Shown here: piece after piece, positions 8,903-17,660 of the stretch | Layout of the letters: every line of letters begins with the position of its first letter | Numbering within the stretch: position 1 is the first letter of the stretch | From: Methanobacterium sp. UBA294 | GTDB taxonomy: Archaea; Methanobacteriota; Methanobacteria; Methanobacteriales; Methanobacteriaceae | Direction: 5' to 3' | Length of the DNA stretch: 64,000 nucleotides | Assembly (NCBI GenBank): GCA_002494495.1 | Contig: DACB01000016.1 | Coordinates: 1 to 64,000 of the forward strand | Notes under the pieces: generated by a model | Seen by the model: the letters and a program-made list of their open reading frames with translations, nothing else | Told to the model about the DNA's origin: nothing | Database searches by the model: none | Made by a program: the position numbers and the translations under genes

Positions 8903-9157
8903 ATGATACAGGGAAATACAATAGTTATCGTGGGGATAGTAGTTATTATGGTAGGATTCATTCTGATATTTGCAGGCACTGCCCTGCAGTCTACCAGTAA
9001 AAGCAGCGATGTTAAAACAGGAGGTGTAATCCTAATCGGCCCCATACCCATAATCTTCGGCAGTGATAAAGGCACCATTATTGGTGCAGTTATAGCAGCC
9101 ATAATCTTGATGATACTGGCTTACTTCTTATTTTACCGGGGACTAAGAATCTTTTAA
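8903..9157 (+). CDS. small membrane protein, TIGR00304/DUF131 family
   Basis: An 84-residue protein with two hydrophobic helices (residues about 7-27 and 58-78) joined by a short polar loop that carries the family signature GGVILIGPIPIIFGSD. I associate this with the archaeal DUF131/TIGR00304 membrane family of unknown function. It lies 13 bp after the preceding conserved gene and is probably co-transcribed. It converges on galE with a 30-bp gap. Confidence 0.75.
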   Translation: MIQGNTIVIVGIVVIMVGFILIFAGTALQSTSKSSDVKTGGVILIGPIPIIFGSDKGTIIGAVIAAIILMILAYFLFYRGLRIF

Positions 9158-9187
9158 TCCATATCAAAGTTTAAACTAATTCCCCAT

Positions 9188-10159
9188 TCATTCCAACTTT
9201 TTCTGATGCCACTTCCAGGCAGTTTCAATGATATATGATAACTCATGGTATTTAGGATCCCATCCCAATATTTCCTTGGCTTTATCACTGCTTCCAATCA
9301 GGACAGGCGGATCACCAGGTCTACGTTCAACTTCTTCTGCTTTTATCTCTTTACCCGTAATCTTCTTTGCTGTTTCTATAACTTGTTTAACTGAAAAACC
9401 CTGGCCGTTACCCAGATTAAAAGCATCACTTTCACCATCACCCTGCAGATATTCCAGGGCTTTTATATGGGCATCAGCAAGATCTACTACATGAATATAA
9501 TCCCTTATACATGTACCGTCTGGTGTGGGATAGTCTGTACCGTAAATCTGAATTTTTTCACGTATATCGCAAGCTACATCCATAATAAGGGGTATGAGAT
9601 GAGATTCAGGATTGTGCAGCTCTCCAATTTCTGCTTCTGGGTCTGCACCGGCCGCGTTAAAATACCGTAATAAAACATATTTCAAGCCGTATGCATGGCT
9701 GTAATCCCCAAGTATTTGTTCTACCATGAGTTTTGCCTTTCCGTATGGGTTTATAGGATTCTGCGTATGGTTTTCAGTTATAGGTATAACTTCTGGTTCA
9801 CCGTAGGTTGCACAGGTAGAAGAAAATACCAAATATTTAACATCCTCTTCCATCATGACCTGGAGAAGATTCAAGGTGTTGCACAGGTTGTTCTGGTAGT
9901 ACTTCTGCGGGTCTTTAACAGATTCCCCCACGTAGGTGAAGGCTGCAAAGTGCATAACCGCATCTATGGGATATTTTTTAAATACCCCCCGAATATCATC
10001 TATGTTTCCCAGATCTCCCTGATGAAATTGCCCCCATTTTACAAAGTCTACATGCCCATAACTTAAATTATCGAATACAACAGTTTCATAGCCCTGTTTA
10101 CTTAATTTCTTATTGATATGGGATCCAATATAACCAGCTCCCCCTACAATGAGTATCAT
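9188..10159 (-). CDS. galE: UDP-glucose 4-epimerase
   Basis: Interconverts UDP-glucose and UDP-galactose (possibly also the N-acetyl forms) using tightly bound NAD in the cytoplasm. It is an extended SDR protein of 323 residues. The Rossmann motif GGAGYIGSH is at residues 5-13, FSSTCATYG carries the catalytic Ser/Thr region, and YGKAK holds the Tyr-xxx-Lys pair (about residues 145-149). The C-terminal pattern RRPGDPPVLIGSSDKA is typical of GalE. It is transcribed alone, with a 19-bp direct repeat array upstream. The substrate could equally be a precursor for cell-wall or S-layer glycans. Confidence 0.9.
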   Translation of the reverse strand: MILIVGGAGYIGSHINKKLSKQGYETVVFDNLSYGHVDFVKWGQFHQGDLGNIDDIRGVFKKYPIDAVMHFAAFTYVGESVKDPQKYYQNNLCNTLNLLQVMMEEDVKYLVFSSTCATYGEPEVIPITENHTQNPINPYGKAKLMVEQILGDYSHAYGLKYVLLRYFNAAGADPEAEIGELHNPESHLIPLIMDVACDIREKIQIYGTDYPTPDGTCIRDYIHVVDLADAHIKALEYLQGDGESDAFNLGNGQGFSVKQVIETAKKITGKEIKAEEVERRPGDPPVLIGSSDKAKEILGWDPKYHELSYIIETAWKWHQKKLE

Positions 10160-10187
10160 AATATAACAACCTTCTTATAAAGTATTT

Positions 10188-10236
10188 TTAATGGAATTGT
10201 AGTTCTTTAATGGAATTGTAGTTCTTTAATGGAATT
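10188..10236 (-). repeat. 19-bp direct repeat, about 2.6 copies, upstream of galE
   Basis: The plus-strand unit TTAATGGAATTGTAGTTCT occurs at 10188-10206 and 10207-10225, with a partial copy from 10226. It lies 30-75 bp upstream of the galE ATG, where an archaeal promoter or operator would be. Function is inferred from position only. Confidence 0.85.
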
Positions 10237-10316
10237 ATTATTCTATCTAAATATTATCTCCATCTAATTTTTATATTTCTATATGTAGACTTAACCCTTA
10301 AAATCAAATAAATTGG

Positions 10317-10841
10317 CTAAACAGCGTAGTATTCACTATCATTTATCTGTACTTTTCTTATTATCCCCTTATTTTCCAGTGACATGATTAGATTATAAAC
10401 ACCCAATGTGTTGAGTTTTAAATCCCCATATAAGAGTGTGCCTTCCAGGGTATACAGTGGAATGTGGCCTGATTCATCAGTCAAATCTCTAATGATTTCT
10501 AAAGCTTTTATCTCATTTTCAGATAGATCATAGGTTTCTGCTTCTTTAACGTTGGGTTGGTTTGAAACTTCTACAGGCTCGGATACAGAGTCCTGGGCAA
10601 ATGAGTCCCTGAATATGGGATCTTCTAATTCCTTAGAATCTTCATCCGGACTTTCCACTAGTTTCACATACTCTTCATTTTCAATGAAAAGGATTCCCTG
10701 CTCCTCCAGGTTAAGTAAACTTCTCTGCAGTTCTTCAACTGACATGTCGAGTTCCAGTTTTAGAATGCTTATGGGAACACCATCAGGATATTCCATCTGG
10801 AAGTACTTTATTCTGCTGGTGAGTATGGTTTCGCTGGTCAT
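10317..10841 (-). CDS. double winged-helix-like protein at the end of the rad50 operon
   Basis: A 174-residue protein with two helical DNA-binding-like segments, residues about 1-55 (DGVPISILKLELDMSVEELQRSLLNLEEQGILF) and about 110-174 (SGHIPLYTLEGTLLYGDLKLNTLGVYNLIMSLENKGIIRKV), joined by an acidic linker. Both resemble winged-helix units. The start is set at the ATG preceded by GGAGAGAAA; a TTG six codons upstream has no suitable site. It begins 10 bp after the rad50 stop, so it is probably the last gene of nurA-herA-mre11-rad50. A regulator or DNA-end accessory factor is plausible but unproven. Confidence 0.65.
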   Translation of the reverse strand: MTSETILTSRIKYFQMEYPDGVPISILKLELDMSVEELQRSLLNLEEQGILFIENEEYVKLVESPDEDSKELEDPIFRDSFAQDSVSEPVEVSNQPNVKEAETYDLSENEIKALEIIRDLTDESGHIPLYTLEGTLLYGDLKLNTLGVYNLIMSLENKGIIRKVQINDSEYYAV

Positions 10842-10851
10842 TTTCTCTCCT

Positions 10852-13296
10852 TTAATCAACCCTGGAAACTACAGATACTCCGTCTCTTTTTTCTATCTGG
10901 AAGATGTTATTTGCAAAACTCTCCAGTTCCTTTTCGTGGGAAACTATTATTATCTGAGGGTAGTTCAGTTCCTCAAGTATATCTCTGATTTTAAAGAGCT
11001 GTTCCTTACTGAACCCATCGGTGGGTTCGTCCATTATCAGTAAATTAGATTTCATACCTGTGGAAACCTTTTGTACAATATTGTTCAGGGCTAATCTGTA
11101 TGCTAATGCTATGCTGGTTTTTTCTCCCCCGCTTAAATAATTTATCTCCTGTTGGAAGCCGTCCTGTTCAATTATGGGAGTAAATTCTTCATCTATTTTC
11201 CCAGTTTTGCTAGAATCATCAATGAGTATTTTGAACCATTTTTTGAAGTTTTCATCAAACTCCAGGTGAATATTCTGCATCACATGCTTTTCTATCATCG
11301 CTAAGGTAGGAATCAGATAGTTATTAAGCCAACTATGATAATTCTTGAGGGTTTCTAATTGATTTTTTAATATTTCCTTTTCTTTTATCTCCTGGTCAAG
11401 TATTAGTACATCCTGGTCTATATTTTTTATCAAGGTTTGTGTTTCTATCACTCTGTTGTTGATGATCTTATACTCATCTTCCGTATCATCGTAGAGTAAT
11501 TGTAATTCTCCCACTTTCGCCACAGTCTCAGGTAGTTGTTTGACCTGTTCGCTTAAATTTGAAAGTTTCTCCTTTAACTGTTCCATCTGTTCTTGGAGTT
11601 CATCAATTTCTAACTTGTTGGTCCTGATTTTCTCTATATTTTTGTTGTACTGGTACCGGATATTGTCCAGTCTATTCTGGGCATCGATGTACTGGTTAAG
11701 CTTTTCTCGTAGTTCCTCAAGATGCTCTATGTATTGGTCAAAATTCCTGAAACTGGAATTTTCCCGAATATTTAAGGACAATGTCTCGTCAATATTTGAA
11801 ATATCTCCCTCTACCCTATTTATTTTAGATTCTATATCATCTAATTCATTAAATTTTTCTATTATAGATTTATGATTTGTTAATTCATATTTAATTTGTT
11901 CAATAACCCTATCATCGCCATCTACCTGTGCATCGCCTTTCTCCTTAACCTGATTTAAAACATTTATTTCAGATTTCAACCTGCGAATTTCCCTTTCCCT
12001 CTCATTTTTCAGGTCCTTCTTATGTTCATCATCAAGTTGACTGCCGCATATGGGGCATTTTTCTCCCAACTCGTCTAAGTTTTCCAGTTTGGTATTTATA
12101 TTGTCTCGCTGACCCTCCAATTTATAGATCCTCTTGAGGATGATATCCATTTCTTTCCTGTGAATTGTTAATTGCTTCTCGGATTCGGTTAATTTCAGGG
12201 TTAGTTCCTGGTTTGATTTGTTGAAATCATCCCTTGTTTTATCCTTCCAATCCTCGAGTTTTTCCTTGATGTCCTGTTTATTTTGCTTATACAAAACCAA
12301 TGTTGTGACCAGATCTTTACGGCTCTGTACTGCCTTCTTTATCTGGACTATTTTTTCCTTAAGTTCATCGGGGCTTATATTGGTGGGTTTTTCAATCTTT
12401 TCCAGTTTTTCTATATCTGGTTGGAATTTTTCCATGTTCTCATTCTTAGCATCCTGAATTTCTCCATGGAACCTGGTTTGTAATTCCATTTTATCTTTGA
12501 TCTGATTTTCATAGTGGGGAATTTCATTTTCAACCTGTTTAAGTTGGAATTCTATTTCCTTCAAGTTTGAAAGATCTTTCTTATATTTAGTTAATATGGT
12601 GTCTAATTCATCTCTTTTTCTAGTGATTTCAGTGAGAATTCTCCTGTTTTCCGTAAGTTCATGGTTTAATTTTTTTAAGGAATTCTTTTTATCGTCTAAG
12701 TCAGAGACCCTTCCACTTAAAAAGCTTATTCTGTCCTTTATTTGCCGTGAAATCATGTTAGCATTTTCTGCTGCGGTTTTATAGTCTTCGATTCCAAAGG
12801 CCTTCCTGAGTGTTTCCAGTCGGGTGTCAGGCTTCTGGATTAGTATGAATTTCATCTCCTCTTGGGGAGTGTAGACCGCGTATCTGTATATAACACTCTG
12901 TGCCCTGGGATTTGGTGGTTCCTTGAAGTTCAGGATATCCAGGATCCTTTCCTTGACCTCTGAAGGTGATAGCTGCATCTTCCTACCAGCTGCACTGAGA
13001 AACGCTTTATCCTGAGTTACTGAGCCCTTTTTATTCCTTATAAGTGTCCTTTTAATTTGGTACTCTTCACCTTCCACAGTGAAGCTTAGAAATACAGAGC
13101 CTTTCTTGGAGCCCTTGCGGAGCAAAGCATCTCCTTTCTGGTTTCCCAGTCCAAAGAGTGCGAATTCCATAGCCATGAGAATGGTTGACTTGCCAGATCC
13201 CACATCCCCTTCAAAAAGGGAAGTACCACTGGGGAAGTCTATCTTTTCCTCCTCATAACTCCGTATATTTTCCATCCTCAGTGTGTTGAAAATCAT
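10852..13296 (-). CDS. rad50: DNA double-strand break repair ATPase Rad50
   Basis: SMC-like ATPase that with Mre11 recognises and processes DNA ends. The N-terminal Walker A GDVGSGKST is at about residues 30-38. Two long coiled-coil arms (about 180-400 and 440-680) flank the zinc hook CPICG, with the metal cysteines at 414 and 417. The C-terminal lobe has the ABC signature LSGGEK, Walker B LLIMDEPTDG and the D-loop. At 814 residues the length is normal for archaea. It starts 31 bp after the mre11 stop, consistent with an operon of resection proteins. Confidence 0.97.
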   Translation of the reverse strand: MIFNTLRMENIRSYEEEKIDFPSGTSLFEGDVGSGKSTILMAMEFALFGLGNQKGDALLRKGSKKGSVFLSFTVEGEEYQIKRTLIRNKKGSVTQDKAFLSAAGRKMQLSPSEVKERILDILNFKEPPNPRAQSVIYRYAVYTPQEEMKFILIQKPDTRLETLRKAFGIEDYKTAAENANMISRQIKDRISFLSGRVSDLDDKKNSLKKLNHELTENRRILTEITRKRDELDTILTKYKKDLSNLKEIEFQLKQVENEIPHYENQIKDKMELQTRFHGEIQDAKNENMEKFQPDIEKLEKIEKPTNISPDELKEKIVQIKKAVQSRKDLVTTLVLYKQNKQDIKEKLEDWKDKTRDDFNKSNQELTLKLTESEKQLTIHRKEMDIILKRIYKLEGQRDNINTKLENLDELGEKCPICGSQLDDEHKKDLKNEREREIRRLKSEINVLNQVKEKGDAQVDGDDRVIEQIKYELTNHKSIIEKFNELDDIESKINRVEGDISNIDETLSLNIRENSSFRNFDQYIEHLEELREKLNQYIDAQNRLDNIRYQYNKNIEKIRTNKLEIDELQEQMEQLKEKLSNLSEQVKQLPETVAKVGELQLLYDDTEDEYKIINNRVIETQTLIKNIDQDVLILDQEIKEKEILKNQLETLKNYHSWLNNYLIPTLAMIEKHVMQNIHLEFDENFKKWFKILIDDSSKTGKIDEEFTPIIEQDGFQQEINYLSGGEKTSIALAYRLALNNIVQKVSTGMKSNLLIMDEPTDGFSKEQLFKIRDILEELNYPQIIIVSHEKELESFANNIFQIEKRDGVSVVSRVD

Positions 13297-13327
13297 GGTT
13301 GCTCCAACTTATTTAGATATCAGCTTA

Positions 13328-14623
13328 TTACTCTATTATATCCTCTAAGCCCAATATTGACAGTGATTCATGTAAAATCCGGGTGTTGTATTCTGCCTTT
13401 TTTTCGTTGGTTTTTTGGTTCTGCCTTATTATTTTAAGTAGTCTGCTCGCCAGTTCCTTACCTTGGGTACTGGTTAATTCCTTAACAGGTATATTTATGT
13501 TAGATAAGTTTTCCTGGAGGAGATTTTCCTCGATTTCTTCTACTGTCTCTCCTTTTACTCTTATCTCAGTAAATTCGCGTGAGACCAGACCGTGGTAATT
13601 GATACTTACATGTAGGGCATCTGCTTCTTTCAGATACTTCCTTAACTCCTGAAAGTTCACATCACTGGTTTTTCCACTTGTTAATTCTCCTTTAACCTTT
13701 AAAACTATGATTCTTCCCTTTATTTTATCCTGGCTTTCTTTCCTTTCAAATTCCTTTTTCATCTCTTGGTTTAACTGTGCTGGTGTTTTATGATCCGCGT
13801 TGAACTCCATGTACAGGTACTTTGAAAGTTCCAGGGAATGGAATTTAATATCTGCACATGTTCGGATGCAATCTTCATATTCTATTATGTAGAATCCTCT
13901 TTTTTCACCCTTGGCACTTATCTCCAGGTCACGAGGGTAACCTCCAAAGAGTGGCCCTGAGTAAGTGATGACGCCGTACCCCTCCAGTTTATCCTCACAA
14001 ATCCTTTTATGTATATGTCCTCCAGCATAGTAGTCGAAATTTCTTGGGAAACGTTTAATATCAGTTCCCCCCAAGGCTGTCAGGTATTCAGGCAGAATAT
14101 TCTTCACCGAGGTGTGGTAGACGAATATTTTAAATCCTTCTTCTGCTTCTAAGCTCTCCCTATCCAGGATTTCATAGTAGGAGTCATCAATACCCATCTT
14201 CCTCCCGGATATTCCAGTTAGTTTTGCACCGGTTTTTGGATCTGTGGTAAAAAGTAACTGTATCTGTTCATTTCCCTTTTGGTCCTCCAATACTTTGGCA
14301 TTGAAGAGTTTCTTCATGAGCCCGCTTTCAGTGATGATGTCGATGATGGAGGTTTGGTTAGGGCTGAAATCGTGGCTTCCATAGTTGATATAGACAGGGA
14401 TGCCCATTTCTTTGACCTGCTTCAGTTTTCCAACTGCTTCCTTTACAACACCCATATCTGGTAGGTTGGAATGAAACAGGTCCCCGGCTATGATTATAAA
14501 ATCAACTTCCTCCGTCATGCATATATCCAAGCATTCTTTGAAGGCCCTGAGTTCTAAATCTTTAAGTTCAGGATATTTTTGAGCCCCTAAGTGGCAGTCT
14601 GCTATATGGGCAAATTTGTACAT
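13328..14623 (-). CDS. mre11: Mre11 nuclease
   Basis: Manganese-dependent exo/endonuclease partner of Rad50. Phosphoesterase motifs are in order: ADCHLG (residues 8-13), AGDLFH (about 46-51), GSHD (about 82-85), YHTS and GGHIHKR. Motif III reads GSHD instead of the common GNHD, a substitution at a residue that usually helps bind metal or phosphate. At 431 residues it contains the capping domain and a C-terminal helical Rad50-binding region. It lies between herA (116 bp upstream) and rad50, as in many archaea. Confidence 0.95.
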   Translation of the reverse strand: MYKFAHIADCHLGAQKYPELKDLELRAFKECLDICMTEEVDFIIIAGDLFHSNLPDMGVVKEAVGKLKQVKEMGIPVYINYGSHDFSPNQTSIIDIITESGLMKKLFNAKVLEDQKGNEQIQLLFTTDPKTGAKLTGISGRKMGIDDSYYEILDRESLEAEEGFKIFVYHTSVKNILPEYLTALGGTDIKRFPRNFDYYAGGHIHKRICEDKLEGYGVITYSGPLFGGYPRDLEISAKGEKRGFYIIEYEDCIRTCADIKFHSLELSKYLYMEFNADHKTPAQLNQEMKKEFERKESQDKIKGRIIVLKVKGELTSGKTSDVNFQELRKYLKEADALHVSINYHGLVSREFTEIRVKGETVEEIEENLLQENLSNINIPVKELTSTQGKELASRLLKIIRQNQKTNEKKAEYNTRILHESLSILGLEDIIE

Positions 14624-14739
14624 TGTTCACTCAACCATCTGTTTTATCAATCAAACAAGATATGTTTTTAAATAAATACGATCCATTTTTCAATTAATTG
14701 ATCATCCAATTTTTTCCCCTGAAGGATGTTAAATCCTTT

Positions 14740-16350
14740 TCATCCCAATAGTTCCAGTTCCCCTTCAACATCCATACCCCTACCATGTTTTTCCAGGTAC
14801 TCATCCACGAACTTTTCAAATTCAGGAGTGTAGATAGGGATAGCAAATTTGGTAAATACGCTACTTACTATAGCTTCACCTTTATCTAAACTGGCTATAA
14901 TTCTATTATCATCTGATAAGTCTTGGGAAGCACTGTCAATTATGGCTGATCTCTCCATGGACATTTCATTTCCCAGGATTATTTTTGTATTCATATTGGC
15001 TAAAATTGCCCGAGGAATTACGCTGGCAAGTTGTGTAATGGCAATAAGTCCTAACTTGAATTTACGCCCTTCACGAGCTATAGTTCCATAAATATTATTT
15101 CCCATACCCCCTTCAAGTGCATCTCGACCCAGTACACGGGGAGCCTCTTCTATAACAATGCTGATAACCGGTTTATTATTTAAAATCTCTGAGTTATAAT
15201 TTTTATATTTAAAGAAGATGTTACTGGCAATTATACTGCCAACAAATAATTCTTCGAAATCACTGAGTTTACTGCTGTCTATTATAACTATTTTGCCATC
15301 TTCAAGTGAATTTGTGATGTCATTTATGGTGGATAATCCCTGTTCACCACCTACGAAGAGCTTACTGTTAAAGACAACCCTCTTACCATCAGGATGTGAG
15401 AGATCCTCTACAGTGGAAACCCCTAGTTTGGTTTCCATCTTCCTCTTTAAAACCTGGGCAGTTTTTTCATTTACCCCCATGGATTGTAGTTGACCCTCTC
15501 TTCCCATGGCCAGTTCTGTTATCCAGTTAGGACCATACTTGTTGTGGAACATTCTCATTGCTTCACTTTGGGCAGAGGAGAAACCACCAATTCCAGTGAA
15601 GTGGTGGGGTCGGATCTTCTTGATGTTGATGGATAGTGTCAAAGCATCCTTATTAGCACTGTCTGGTGAGTAGTACTCCAGTTTATCAATACGTTTTGGA
15701 TGGTGTCGCAGCCCCTTCCTCAAATCATCTCCAAAATACTCGTTGTGAGGATCAAGGACTAAAATTCCCGCTCCCTTTGAATCGAGTATACTCCAGAGCA
15801 TAACCCTTACCAGGTTACTCTTACCCCTACCAGTTGTTGCAGGGATGAATATGTGGTGGGTAAGTGACTTGACCAGATCAATATGCACGTTTACATCCTT
15901 CTTAACTGTGGACCCGCTCCTGATATCTCCTAAGTATATTGATTTTTCAGTGTCTTCAGGTTTAAGAAAGCCCATGTCATCATTGGTTATGGACCGGATA
16001 TCGTTGAAGAATGAAGGCGGTCTTTTAGGGCTTTTAATCAAATATTTCTCGTTATTATCATCTTTCTTTACATAGAGCATGCTCTTTGCACGAGCTATAA
16101 GGTAGTTCCTCAGAGCGGGCTCCATAACCTCAGAATTTTCTGCAAAACCCTCCAATTTCATTCCTGCAGATAGTTCTAGTGTTTGTTGGGGAATATGACT
16201 CCTATATTCTATGTCCTTTACCTGGATTATTGTATAATCATTGTCGGGTCCTTCTGCTACGAGTAAATCTCCAAGCTCTAACTGTGAACCACTTTTCTCC
16301 CTTATATATATGTCTTTTAGTCCTCCACCAACTATCTGACCGCCTTTCAT
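14740..16350 (-). CDS. herA: bipolar DNA helicase/translocase HerA
   Basis: Hexameric FtsK-like translocase that works with NurA and Mre11-Rad50 in DNA end resection. An N-terminal HAS-barrel-like segment (about residues 1-110) precedes the Walker A TTGRGKSN (about 173-180), Walker B ISIVIEEAP, and the conserved GLIAITQ and NMNTKI motifs of the HerA/FtsK core. Length is 536 residues. The start is set at the ATG with GGTGA six bases upstream; a GTG three codons earlier (16359) is possible but lacks a site. It begins 32 bp after the nurA stop. Confidence 0.95.
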   Translation of the reverse strand: MKGGQIVGGGLKDIYIREKSGSQLELGDLLVAEGPDNDYTIIQVKDIEYRSHIPQQTLELSAGMKLEGFAENSEVMEPALRNYLIARAKSMLYVKKDDNNEKYLIKSPKRPPSFFNDIRSITNDDMGFLKPEDTEKSIYLGDIRSGSTVKKDVNVHIDLVKSLTHHIFIPATTGRGKSNLVRVMLWSILDSKGAGILVLDPHNEYFGDDLRKGLRHHPKRIDKLEYYSPDSANKDALTLSINIKKIRPHHFTGIGGFSSAQSEAMRMFHNKYGPNWITELAMGREGQLQSMGVNEKTAQVLKRKMETKLGVSTVEDLSHPDGKRVVFNSKLFVGGEQGLSTINDITNSLEDGKIVIIDSSKLSDFEELFVGSIIASNIFFKYKNYNSEILNNKPVISIVIEEAPRVLGRDALEGGMGNNIYGTIAREGRKFKLGLIAITQLASVIPRAILANMNTKIILGNEMSMERSAIIDSASQDLSDDNRIIASLDKGEAIVSSVFTKFAIPIYTPEFEKFVDEYLEKHGRGMDVEGELELLG

Positions 16351-16382
16351 TAAATTCACCTACCACTTTGAAATTATTATTT

Positions 16383-17492
16383 TTATAATTCATCTAACCT
16401 ATCATGCATGCTCACCGCTTTTATGCGGATGTTAAAATCATCATAAACATCTGTTTTTGCAAGTTCAGAGTCAAGTATTATCTGATAATTACTTAAATCT
16501 TCCTTTCTAACCCGGGCCCATACATGTGCATCAAAGAGTCCATATGGATATCCAGGTATGGTGATATCCCGAGAATATTCGGCAATAGATGAAACCACAT
16601 TCATCAAATCCCTAGTACTCATAGTATCCGCTTGATCTTTCAGGATTTCAAACCGGAATGATGTACTTGCATCCCTATTTAACTTAACCACCATTATCAC
16701 CGCCCTATGGTCTGCTCCCTGTTTACTCATGGCTATGGGGAAATAACACCACTCAGGGTACTGGATATTGTTATTTTTTGCGAACTTATCTAAGGAAGCT
16801 ATTAGTGAATATCCTGTATCGGTGGTTAACCTGCATGTCTTAGAAAGCCCGGTGAAGATTACTCCCTTTTCTTTGGCTTTGTTGAATATTTGTTCCACAT
16901 ATTTACTTTCATTTGCATGGGCCACTTGAAGGGATCCATCCTTTATTATGATATCTCCATCCTCGAGTTCCTCCTGGATGATATGTTCGGCTATGGTCCA
17001 TTCTGCAAATCTCCGGGACATGGATGATACTCTTTCCATTAATGCTTTATTCCCTAATTTAAAATCCGCATCAAACGCTTGGGTTTGCAGATCCTTCTCC
17101 CTAGGGAGGTACTTTAGATATTCTTCATTTTCCAGTGCTAACCTGGTTTCGTAGAATGTTTCACTATCATCACGGTTAAGGGTGGTCAGGGACAGGAACT
17201 CTATCTTCTGAGGAATATCTGATTTAATGGATTGTCTCTTTTTATCTTTGAATAGGTTAAAATAAATACGGTTCAACTGAATGGAGTATTCTGGAGTGGG
17301 GTATATCTCCTGGTTTCCGCCGTCAATGCTGCAGATTTTTCTGCCAGTCTCAATCCTTTCTATTTGATGGAAATTCTCCCTGTGGTAGGGAAATGTCTGG
17401 TAATTCTGTCTGTTAAAATAAGGATTTCCAAGTTCACGCCGCTTTATGTCAGAACTTAAAATCCGGGTTAATTTTTTGATACTTTCTATGAT
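16383..17492 (-). CDS. nurA: NurA 5'-3' nuclease with no canonical start codon
   Basis: Nuclease partner of HerA in DNA end resection. The first canonical start in frame (TTG, 17276) would remove the catalytic N-terminus. Upstream of it the frame stays open to a TAA at 17493-17495 and encodes a typical NurA start, including ICSIDGG with its metal-binding Asp at about residue 57. A second acidic motif, IIIKDGS, is at about residue 184. No ATG, GTG or TTG exists between the TAA and 17276. A Shine-Dalgarno-like GGGGTG lies just before ATC (17490-17492) and ATA (17487-17489), so an ATC or ATA start is proposed. The coordinates assume ATC (369 residues, normal length). A lost start codon or sequencing error is the alternative. 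Confidence 0.85.
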   Translation of the reverse strand: MIESIKKLTRILSSDIKRRELGNPYFNRQNYQTFPYHRENFHQIERIETGRKICSIDGGNQEIYPTPEYSIQLNRIYFNLFKDKKRQSIKSDIPQKIEFLSLTTLNRDDSETFYETRLALENEEYLKYLPREKDLQTQAFDADFKLGNKALMERVSSMSRRFAEWTIAEHIIQEELEDGDIIIKDGSLQVAHANESKYVEQIFNKAKEKGVIFTGLSKTCRLTTDTGYSLIASLDKFAKNNNIQYPEWCYFPIAMSKQGADHRAVIMVVKLNRDASTSFRFEILKDQADTMSTRDLMNVVSSIAEYSRDITIPGYPYGLFDAHVWARVRKEDLSNYQIILDSELAKTDVYDDFNIRIKAVSMHDRLDEL

Positions 17493-17660
17493 TTACACCC
17501 CATATATTGGTTTTAGATAATTATGTATCTAGAATTGGAGTTTATAATTTTTACCATAGTATTTGTTTTATTAATAAAACAACAATTTGAAATAAACTTA
17601 ATTAAATGTAGAAAATAAAAATAAACAAATTATTAACTCTTCACTTCCTGATAATCGATT

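Noticed and set aside
10552..11043. Long plus-strand reading frame over the end of rad50 and the winged-helix gene
   Set aside because: It is antisense to two well-supported genes, is Ser-rich as expected for a shadow frame, and has no ribosome site.
17276..17279. TTG at 17276 as the nurA start
   Set aside because: It would remove ICSIDGG and the catalytic Asp, while the upstream frame clearly encodes the NurA N-terminus.
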